The notes under the pieces: generated by a model
Database searches by the model: none
The model's input: the letters and a program-made list of their open reading frames with translations, nothing else
Told to the model about the DNA's origin: nothing
Source of the DNA: Arachnopeziza araneosa
Lineage: Eukaryota > Ascomycota > Leotiomycetes > Helotiales > Arachnopezizaceae
NCBI GenBank assembly: GCA_003988855.1
Contig: QYAI01000015.1
Span: forward strand, 124,001 to 188,000
Direction: 5' to 3'
DNA length: 64,000 nt
Position numbers and translations under genes: made by a program
Shown here: positions 56,749 to 64,000 of the stretch, piece after piece
How the letters are laid out: each line of letters opens with the position of its first letter
Position numbering within the stretch: position 1 is the stretch's first letter

Positions 56749-57243
56749 TGAGTAAGGATATGATGGTGTTCCCTGAAGCGGGCGTTTTGGTTTCCATGAG
56801 AGACGTATTGGATATCTCAAATTGTAATCATAGATAGACTAATCCGATGCTATATATATATATATCTTCGACCAAAACTGGACTATCGAGTTAGCGAGCG
56901 CATTTCTGAAAAAGCTAGAGAGCTTCGCACATGCCGGGAGAACTTCTGTTGGTATCATCTGACTTCGGCATCTCTTCTCCTATTTCTACCTTCTGATGTT
57001 TACCATGCTGGTATCCAAGGCTGAGGTTTTCTACATCCCACTATATACCAAAATATCAAATCTTCAAACTTCTCATGCACGTAGTCTAATTTCTCTTGGA
57101 CGGGACACATCACAATCTTATAAGTAAGTGACGAATGTATCTTTAGAAGTCTGGCTATTTCTACAGCAGCTTGAGGTCATCATCTAGATTTCTGTCTGCA
57201 GTGAGATATGCAACGGAGCAAACAGTTCTACGCTTTACTTGTT
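56749..57243. other. Intergenic region between convergent genes
   Basis: 495 bp of 3' flanks, with a short TA repeat near 56853-56866. No other feature seen. Confidence 0.5.
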
Positions 57244-60200
57244 TCACACTTTGGCACGTTTTCTGGTTGTCCTGCCCTTACTTTTCACCCTCGAACTCGT
57301 CGTCACAACATCATCCTCGCTATCCTCGGTCGTCTCATTATCTGCTTCCATCTCAGTCTCATCTTCACCTCCATCTACAGGCGCAGGAGCTGCAGTAGCC
57401 TTTCGTTTCCCTTTCCCTTTATTGCGAGCTTGTTTAGCCATGTATCCCTCACTTCCTTTATTCATGCCCCTCTTTTCTCTCTCCACCCAGTCCGCCGCCT
57501 GATCTGCAAAAGTCTTCTCGAGTCTACTTTTTCCTTGTTTCTTCTCCTTCAGCTTTTTAACAGCTTCACCCATTCGTTTGCTCCCTCCTTTTCCAGCTCC
57601 CACTCCGATGCCTCTGGCACCCGCACCAACAACACCATCAAAATATCTGGTGATATTGCTCTGTGTCCCTTCTGCTTCACGGCGGTTCATATCTCGGACG
57701 ACCGGTACCAGAACCTCATCTGTCCGCTCCGAACTCCATCCAATAGTCGCCATTAGGAATTCCCTCAAGCGGTCCAGATCTGGTACACCCCATTGGAATG
57801 GTTCAGGCGTGTTATCTACAGCCGGTTTCCAATACGCTTCTGTAACCGCTGGACTGGGAAATCCAGGCGGAAGAAAGAGTTTCGCTCTTTGAGATTTCAA
57901 GAATTTCCTTCTGAAACCTGTGAGTCCTGCCGGTGGATGTTGCTGATGCTGAGCAGATTTCCACCAATCTTTGAACTCGTCGAGGCCAGAAGCTGTAGGA
58001 AATTCGGAGATGATTTCTAGCGCAGTAACAGGTCCGATGCCAGGAAGGCCTTCCGTGTAGTCTGATCCTAGCAGATGAGCAATTGAAATGAGCTGATCAC
58101 GAGAGAGTGAAAGCTCCTTTTCAATATCCGCTGACAGATAACACTCAACAAATTTGTTGCTGTTGAACATGTTCTTATAGACCCGAGTTCCACCGAATAG
58201 GAAAATATCACAATCATCAGTGACCACTCCATCAACCAATCCAAGTCGTACGAGTTCGGCGCACTGGGCTTCTGCCTCCATAGGCGCAGTGATATATGGA
58301 AGTCCAAAGAGGCGAAGGAGAGCTTGACACTCCGTGATCATGGTCTGCGAAACCTCATCCGCATCTCGACGATCTTTCTTCTGCTGATTACGAAGAGCTT
58401 TCAATTCTCGCTCGTATGCTTCTTGGTTTTCCCGTTCAGATTTGTTGTTGAGTGTACTAGCAAATCGAGCATGTTCTTCGGCCTCGATAGCCAGTTGAGC
58501 GAGAAGCTCTTCGTCTTCTGGGTCTGAGAAGTCATCAAATTCAGCATCAATCTCAGCTCGCTCGCGCTCAGAAAGGGCTCCGACAGGTGGTGATGGATTT
58601 AAAGAGGCAGGATTTAATGGAAATGTGGTAGCTGTATATGGCAGACTAACATCCTCAAAAGCAGGACCAGGACTTTTCGGCGGCTCATTTGCTTCGGGCA
58701 TTTGAACATCCTCAAACTCTGGCGAAGCTGACTTCGCATCTTCATCAACATCAATGACTTCCGCAATTGCTCCAGCTTTCCGTTTTGTTGTCACATCTCC
58801 ATAATCACTTTCGGACCATTCAACCTCTTCCTCATCTGAAATTTCTATATCGGCCACTTGTTCTAATTCTACAGAGGGTTGCCTATTGTCGGGAATACTC
58901 GAGGTAGGTGGCTCGGCTCGAACATCCTCCGCAACTTCTCCCATGTTCTTAGACAAAGCTGGTTGTGGTGACGGCGCATCCACAATCTCCACATCACTGT
59001 CATCGTCTGATGAGTCGATCTGAATAGGTCCATTGCGCCGCATGTATTGCCTTTCTTCTTCCAGTGCTCTTTCTCGATCCGCAGCATTCAGTTCTTGGTC
59101 TCTTTTATTTTGCTCCTCAACTTCCGATCGTATATCGCCTCCACCAGCTAACCATGGGGGTAGTGGCTTCGGTACATTGTCGTCTTGAAGGTCATTATCA
59201 AATCCACCAGCCATATCATCATCTTCATCATTTTCAGCGGCCTGTTCTGGCTGCTTAGTTTTCTTCCCAAATATCGATCCAAGTTTTTCAAAAGGTAGTG
59301 GCCCATCAAATGGATTCTTAGCATTTGAGACAATTGGTGCAGGCTGTCGCCTGATTTCTGGTGCTTTCTGTTTTCGAGCTTTTGCCAGTGCAGCTTGTAA
59401 ATCCATTTCTTCATCGCTATCACTGTCGATGCTTACAGCCCTCCGTTTCGGGACAGCTGCATTGGCTCGGTTGTTGACAATATGAGCAATCATACTACCG
59501 CTTGAATTGCCAAGAGGTCTTTGACTAGGAACAGCTCGTTGTTCGAATTCAGGCATAGGAACGTCCTCAAAGTCGAAATCCTCCTCCAGCTCAGAATCCT
59601 GTTGGTGATTCTTCTGGAGGGACAAAGCAATTGCTTGTTTGATATGTTCGTCCTCGGACCCTAGGGCATTACCATCGTCTTTTTGTAAGGACATTGTAAT
59701 TGCTCTATTGACTTGTTCGTCCTCGGATCCCGTAACAAAGTCTTCCTCTTTTTGTAGTGACATGGCAATTGCTCGATTCAACTCTTCATCTTCGTCATCT
59801 AGGATAAATGATTGGTGTGAAGGTCCTTCTCCGGGGTCATTATCAACAAATAACCCATCGTCCTCTTCTGGCGCGAAAGTCTCCCTTGGCTTGTCTTTAC
59901 CCCTTGGAGTGTGAAGCTGCCGCCTCCGGTCAGCGATTTCGTTTGCTTGAAAATCCTCGTACGTCAAGTTTTGTCGCCGTGTCACCTTGGGCAGCCGATT
60001 CAACCCCTCGACAGGAACATCTTCAAACTCATCCTCTTCTTCACTCTCAATTTTCTCCTCGGCTTTTCTGTGGAGCGCCTCTACATCAATAGGTTTATTC
60101 CTTTCACCCACCCCCTTCTCCGTGCTCACAACCCCCAAAGCCCAACCTCCTTCCACTCCATCGTTCTTGACCAACACATACTCTCTTCCTCTTTCACCTG

Positions 60201-61122
60201 CAATTCTCCCACCTCCAACGCCAATCAAATCACTATTCATCCCGTTCAAATTCATCAGCCTTTGTGTCAGTTCGTTCCTCTCCCTCACTCTTTCAATCTG
60301 AAACCTTGAAAACGCCATTCGATCCGGGAACATCTCCTCTAATTGCTCTTTACTCAGACCCATTCTCAGTCTACTCCTCAACCTCGCCGCATTGAGGATA
60401 TTATATCGATCGCCTGCAGGGAGGGACATGAAAAACTCGCCATTGAAATCGATCTTGCTGAAATCGTATAAATTGACATCTTCTCCATTATGGAACTGTC
60501 TTGCATATTCTTCTAATTCTTCCGCGCTCATAATCCTTGGATCATTCGGCTGGCCCATACCTTCAATTCCACTTGTAAGCTCGGGTAGATGGTAAGCGTC
60601 TGTCTTCCTGAACTTGCGGCTCTGATTGCGTTCCTGGGCACTCATCCCAATCTCACCCACGTATACCAGATTCTCAGCCGTCACCAGTTCCTCTTCCTCC
60701 TCTACGTGTGGAGCAAACCCTGCTTTCTCCCTCTCACGATTTCTCTTCCTCTCAGCCTCTTCTTCCTCACCCCTCCGCTTCATCTGCACCGCCAGCAGCC
60801 GCCCCGCGGTTCTGACTGCGTCTTCTCTTCGACCCTCTCGCCTCTGTTTTCTTCCTAGGATCGTTTGCCGCTTCAATGCGGGAGCGCCGCCATCGAACAC
60901 GAAAACGGGTTTGATGCCGAAGAAGAGGAGCTTGCATATACGTCGGAAGAAACCCACTACGTGAGAGTTGTGTAGAGCATTGCCTTCTTTATCACGAACG
61001 GCTTTGAGGAACTGGTAGATCCATATCGAGGCGTCGACTGCGAGACGCTTGCGGTTGAGGGTTGGGAGAGGTGTAGGTCGTGCGGATGGCGCGAGGATGG
61101 GCCAGAGGGAGGTGACTCCCAT
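57244..61122 (-). CDS. RAD2: DNA repair endonuclease RAD2 (XPG orthologue)
   Basis: An intronless 1,292-residue protein starting MGVTSLWPILAPSARP. Rad2/XPG makes the 3' incision in nucleotide excision repair with TFIIH. The XPG-N domain (1 to about 100) has KRLAVDASIWIYQFLKAVRD and KPVFVFDGGAPALKRQT. The XPG-I domain (about 935-1000) has APMEAEAQCAELVRLGLVDG and VVTDDCDIFLFGG, with the acidic active-site residues present. The helix-two-turn-helix (about 1020-1035) reads LGSDYTEGLPGIGPVTALEI. The 830-residue acidic spacer carries three UIM-like repeats, four FEDV motifs and a basic NLS-like C-terminus (RTTRKRAKV). A PIP-box-like QSNITRYF occurs near residue 1153. The length is large but normal for fungal Rad2 (yeast 1,031). 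It is divergent from NAA38. Confidence 0.96.
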   Translation of the reverse strand: MGVTSLWPILAPSARPTPLPTLNRKRLAVDASIWIYQFLKAVRDKEGNALHNSHVVGFFRRICKLLFFGIKPVFVFDGGAPALKRQTILGRKQRREGRREDAVRTAGRLLAVQMKRRGEEEEAERKRNREREKAGFAPHVEEEEELVTAENLVYVGEIGMSAQERNQSRKFRKTDAYHLPELTSGIEGMGQPNDPRIMSAEELEEYARQFHNGEDVNLYDFSKIDFNGEFFMSLPAGDRYNILNAARLRSRLRMGLSKEQLEEMFPDRMAFSRFQIERVRERNELTQRLMNLNGMNSDLIGVGGGRIAGERGREYVLVKNDGVEGGWALGVVSTEKGVGERNKPIDVEALHRKAEEKIESEEEDEFEDVPVEGLNRLPKVTRRQNLTYEDFQANEIADRRRQLHTPRGKDKPRETFAPEEDDGLFVDNDPGEGPSHQSFILDDEDEELNRAIAMSLQKEEDFVTGSEDEQVNRAITMSLQKDDGNALGSEDEHIKQAIALSLQKNHQQDSELEEDFDFEDVPMPEFEQRAVPSQRPLGNSSGSMIAHIVNNRANAAVPKRRAVSIDSDSDEEMDLQAALAKARKQKAPEIRRQPAPIVSNAKNPFDGPLPFEKLGSIFGKKTKQPEQAAENDEDDDMAGGFDNDLQDDNVPKPLPPWLAGGGDIRSEVEEQNKRDQELNAADRERALEEERQYMRRNGPIQIDSSDDDSDVEIVDAPSPQPALSKNMGEVAEDVRAEPPTSSIPDNRQPSVELEQVADIEISDEEEVEWSESDYGDVTTKRKAGAIAEVIDVDEDAKSASPEFEDVQMPEANEPPKSPGPAFEDVSLPYTATTFPLNPASLNPSPPVGALSERERAEIDAEFDDFSDPEDEELLAQLAIEAEEHARFASTLNNKSERENQEAYERELKALRNQQKKDRRDADEVSQTMITECQALLRLFGLPYITAPMEAEAQCAELVRLGLVDGVVTDDCDIFLFGGTRVYKNMFNSNKFVECYLSADIEKELSLSRDQLISIAHLLGSDYTEGLPGIGPVTALEIISEFPTASGLDEFKDWWKSAQHQQHPPAGLTGFRRKFLKSQRAKLFLPPGFPSPAVTEAYWKPAVDNTPEPFQWGVPDLDRLREFLMATIGWSSERTDEVLVPVVRDMNRREAEGTQSNITRYFDGVVGAGARGIGVGAGKGGSKRMGEAVKKLKEKKQGKSRLEKTFADQAADWVEREKRGMNKGSEGYMAKQARNKGKGKRKATAAPAPVDGGEDETEMEADNETTEDSEDDVVTTSSRVKSKGRTTRKRAKV
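59615..59800 (-). repeat. Three tandem UIM-like repeats within RAD2
   Basis: Three 25-residue-spaced units read DEELNRAIAMSLQKEE, DEQVNRAITMSLQKDD and DEHIKQAIALSLQKNH. Each fits the ubiquitin-interacting motif: acidic start, hydrophobic, x-x-Ala-x-x-x-Ser. The DNA of the three units is also similar (cctcggatcc/cctcggaccc spacers), so the array arose by tandem duplication. Confidence 0.85.
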
Positions 61123-61558
61123 GATGAATGAAGATCAAGTCGGTTATATTGGCGAAGCTTAGAAATAAGGGCGCAGAAGTAATCTTGCGGACCTCCTCCG
61201 ACCTAGACGTGAAGGTGAATCCCTCAACTTCACCACGTCGAAATGTGATAGCGAAATCAAGTCGGATCGATGGTATATCGCAGACTCATCATTCTTGTCT
61301 CAACCATCCTGGGCCCCTCTCTTCATGCGTGTGAAGTCATCCGATTCTTACCCCGTCGTACTATTGATAAAGGATTTCAGACCCGCTGAAAATGACACCC
61401 CTCGTGAAGTGACTCGAAGAGCACACCAAGTCACATGAGTGGCGTAACCACCTTTTCTTATCGATAGTGGCCCCTCCATTTCCCGTTGAAATCTGATCCA
61501 GATCCATCTTCTGCCCTCCTGTTCAATTCAACACAATACAAAACGACAACGAAAAATA
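61123..61558. promoter_or_regulatory. Shared divergent promoter RAD2 / NAA38
   Basis: 436 bp between the two divergent start codons. The right end is a C/T-rich leader ending ACGAAAAATAATG. A palindromic-like tcacatgagtggcg is seen near 61430. No factor site can be assigned. Confidence 0.5.
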
Positions 61559-61930
61559 ATGTCACAAATCCAAAGCTCCTCCTCACATTCCACTTCGACA
61601 ACCCTCTCGCTCCCCTCCCTGCTTAATAAGACGCTACGGATCACAACCACAGACTCACGAATGTTTTTGGGGGCATTTAAGTGTGTAGATTCAGACTGCA
61701 ACACGATCCTGGCGCAAACTTACGAGTACACTCCTCCACCGCTCCCGAAGAATCTTGTCTCAAACCTAAAGTCCGGAGAGACGGTGAAATTAGATATGAG
61801 CAGTCGATACGTGGGATTGGTTGTTGTGCCTGGCGAGTATATTAAAAAGATTGAGGTTGAGGAGTTTGCAAGTCAGGTTAAAGGGAGGAAGGCGGTTGAT
61901 GGGAGAGAGGGAAAGGAGGAGGTTGGGTGA
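61559..61930 (+). CDS. NAA38: Sm-like NatC auxiliary subunit NAA38
   Basis: An intronless 123-residue protein starting MSQIQSSSSHSTSTTLSLPS. After a Ser-rich start it forms a single Sm fold: LLNKTLRITTTDSRMFLGAF (Sm1), KCVDSDCNTILAQTYEY and SSRYVGLVVVPGEYIKKIEV (Sm2). This is the LSMD1/NAA38 (Mak31-type) pattern, the small subunit of the NatC N-terminal acetyltransferase. The RMFLGAF and VGLVVVPG motifs separate it from canonical LSm proteins, which have G-R-x-(V/L)-x-G and I-R-G. The tail is charged. The stop is TGA 61928-61930. Confidence 0.88.
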   Translation: MSQIQSSSSHSTSTTLSLPSLLNKTLRITTTDSRMFLGAFKCVDSDCNTILAQTYEYTPPPLPKNLVSNLKSGETVKLDMSSRYVGLVVVPGEYIKKIEVEEFASQVKGRKAVDGREGKEEVG

Positions 61931-62340
61931 TGGTTGGGTATTGATTGTGTTGATATAAATGAATAGGCCATGGTTTCGAAGTACAGAGTGCCGGAGCTGA
62001 GAGGAAGAGCCGATCGTGCAAGAAGCAGGGAAATGGTCAAGAGCAGACAAGCTACAGCGGCCCTTACAGAGATCCAAAACGCTCAAGCAAAGCATATGAA
62101 AGGCACCAAAGACTGTGCTTTTATTTGCAGCCTATAAATACACCGAGACATCCACCCAATGGATCCTTATTGCTTATCCTCATTTTTCCATCGATCAAGA
62201 ATTACGAATTACCACCACATTCCATTCATTTAGCCTCGCCATTCTCCATTCATCAAAGCATCGCAAGAGATAGATCCTGGGAATATCCTCCATCAGTCCA
62301 AAAAGACTCAGCGTGCCGTAAGTCATTAAAAAGGAAATGT
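61931..62340. other. Intergenic region between convergent genes
   Basis: 410 bp of 3' flank for NAA38 and PIL1. No feature seen. Confidence 0.5.
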
Positions 62341-63897
62341 TTAGGCAGCAATAGCCTCTGTTCGTCCCCTGACTCCATCTCCGTTGATAGTAGAGTCTTG
62401 GATACTTGGCGCTTGGTGTTCATCTTCCTCATCTTCCTCATCATCATACTCCTCACCCTTGTGTGCGGATGCTGGGACCCACAAACCAGAATCTCTCTCC
62501 ATAGGGAGGTCTTGGCCTGTCAAGTCATGACCCTCGGCATTACGCTGAATATTGTTGCGTCGGCGTTGGCTCAAAGTACGAGCACGAGTAGAAAGGTTGG
62601 AAGAGACGGCAGCGTTGGCAGATACCCAGTTGGTGAGAGCATCTTCGCAATCTTGAATGATGGCCTTAGAAGCCTCATAGCCATCATATGCTGGACGAGT
62701 CTCGCCTGGTGTAACAGGGCTATCATCGATCAACTCCAGGAGATGCTTTCCAAAACCAGCGATTATAGCAAGCTTCTCGCAGTGTTCGCGAAGGGCATCA
62801 AATTGATAGGTATAGGCAGCCTTAAGCTTCTCCCGAGTGATGTTTGACAATTGAGCCTCAGCAACCAGGGACTCGGCTTCAGCACGAACAAGCTCTTGCT
62901 CTAAGACGACGATCTTTGGAGAATTAGGCTCTTTGTACTTCAATTGAGCGATTTGGTCGGTAATCTTTTGCTTGCCTTCACGTGATTAGAATGTTCCTCT
63001 TGTAAATGTTGTGCAACTTACGATCTCTGCTGGGTTGCACGGAGGCTTCAATGTTACGAATAGACTTGATCGTAACTCGGTATTGATCATATCGGTCAAT
63101 ATACTGATCCTCGAGTTCACCAATTTCGTAGATCAAAACACCAAGCTTGTCCGTAACATCCGAAACATCGTCATCGCATGCCTCGCCCCAGATGGAGAGT
63201 TGTTGCTGTAATATATCAGTAAGTAGAGCTTTTACTAGGAGATTAATAGCTTACAGCAACTTCCATGCGCTCACGACCCACAAGTTCCATGCTACGCATA
63301 ACATTCTTCTCCATCTTCACAAGTTGGGAGAGCTTCTTTGCAAGATCTGGGCCGAATTGGCCAGCGGTCTGTTTTCGGAGAGCATGGCCTACCGAAGATA
63401 TTAGTACCATTCAATGGAAGTCGTAGATGGCGCAAGAGCAAATAAAATTGATCATAAGCGCCTCGTTGTAATCGTTCAGTGCGGCACAGCAAGAGCAAGC
63501 ACTTGCTCATCAATATAGGATCCGCAATGCGGCCTTTCAGCAATTGCGCAAGTGTACAATGAATCTGTTACTGTAGGTATTGTACTCTAGGTACGCTCAA
63601 TCCACAGAAAATATATCCTCGTCCCGGATATCCGATGCAGTATTTCTCGGATAATGGACACAACCGCCACGTCAAAGACAAAGAAGTCGTTGCGATGTCA
63701 CATACCAAGACCACCTTTTCCAAACAATCTGCCGCTCTTTGTGCTACTCGCTGGTGGAGGAGGGTTCTGAAGTTGCGAAGCCTATTCAGCGATCATATTA
63801 GCATCGATCAGCTCTGCGACACTGCGCTCTTGGAATTGACCAAATGGAAACTTACGGTGGGAGCGCGGCTCTGTCTCATAGAATAGGTGCGATGCAT
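62341..63897 (-). CDS. PIL1: Eisosome core BAR-domain protein PIL1
   Basis: Five exons, 63897-63856, 63781-63706, 63388-63255, 63205-63022 and 62975-62341, give 356 residues. Introns are 74, 317, 49 and 46 nt with canonical ends, and all phases agree. Exon 1 encodes MHRTYSMRQSRAPT and exon 2 ASQLQNPPPPASSTKSGRLF. The core reads GHALRKQTAGQFGPDLAKKL, LVKMEKNVMRSMELVGRERM, IWGEACDDDVSDVTDKLGVL, RYDQYRVTIKSIRNIEASVQ and ITDQIAQLKYKEPNSPKIVV. This is the Pil1/Lsp1 membrane-bending BAR domain that builds eisosomes, the furrow-like MCC plasma-membrane domains. The tail is acidic (EEYDDEEDEEDEH). Length is close to yeast Pil1 (339). The first two exons are easily missed because they are short and the second intron is long. 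The remaining 103 bp of the window are upstream leader. Confidence 0.95.
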
Positions 63898-64000
63898 ATT
63901 GGCAGATTTCTTCTTCTCTAGGATGAGGTGTTGAAGATTTTGTGTTGGAAGGATTGGGATTGTAGGGAACAGAGTGATTGTTGTTAGGGCGGGGTTCTAT

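Noticed and set aside
1..64000. CRISPR arrays, rRNA, tRNA or insertion sequences
   Set aside because: No regularly spaced repeats, rRNA landmarks, cloverleaf-like genes, transposase or reverse-transcriptase motifs were noticed by eye; a tRNAscan-SE or repeat-library run could still find something.

Overview
The window is nuclear DNA of a filamentous ascomycete. It carries about 24 apparently intact protein genes, most with one to four short introns (about 45-80 nt, GTRNGT donors, CTAAC/CTAAT-like branch sites, YAG acceptors). The gene repertoire is typically fungal: FluG, a Ste6-type ABC exporter, PIL1, a SUR7-family protein, PPZ phosphatase, GT90/CAP10 and FunK1 kinase remains. The style and gene content suggest Pezizomycotina, and I infer Leotiomycetes (Helotiales-like) with modest confidence. 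I saw no rRNA, tRNA, CRISPR or recognisable transposon ORF. All exon coordinates below come from reading splice sites by eye and checking phase.

Layout. 1-6.3 kb: the 3' end of the ribosome-biogenesis GTPase NOG2, two decayed genes (a FunK1 kinase and a truncated ARGJ ornithine acetyltransferase), then the WD-repeat ribosome-biogenesis factor JIP5. 6.7-13.7 kb: a very large multi-zinc-finger protein of unknown function, divergent from a mitochondrial PP2C (PTC5-type). 13.8-21.5 kb: a possible gene relic, a small zinc-binding protein, the PPZ phosphatase, and a SUR7/PalI membrane protein. 21.5-26.2 kb: 4.7 kb with no convincing gene, rich in low-complexity tracts. 26.2-32.2 kb: a Ste6-like full ABC transporter with a probable GC-AG intron, and PBDC1/YPL225W. 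33-43.6 kb: a block of unrecognised genes, including a tandem paralogue pair with identical exon architecture and a frame-disrupted gene. 44-49 kb: a sterol-desaturase-superfamily enzyme, an SDR and a GT90 glycosyltransferase. 49.4-56.7 kb: fluG, two unrecognised genes and a DUF300/OSTalpha-TMEM184 protein. 57.2-63.9 kb: RAD2 with three UIM-like repeats and four FEDV motifs, NAA38, and the eisosome protein PIL1.

Functional links are loose, as expected for a fungal chromosome. NOG2 and JIP5 both act in 60S biogenesis. PIL1 and the SUR7-family protein belong to the same plasma-membrane domain (eisosome/MCC). PTC5 and PPZ are unrelated phosphatases. No biosynthetic gene cluster is evident. The most interesting material is the 33-42 kb block of unfamiliar genes, the 1,448-residue zinc-finger protein, and the RAD2 spacer.
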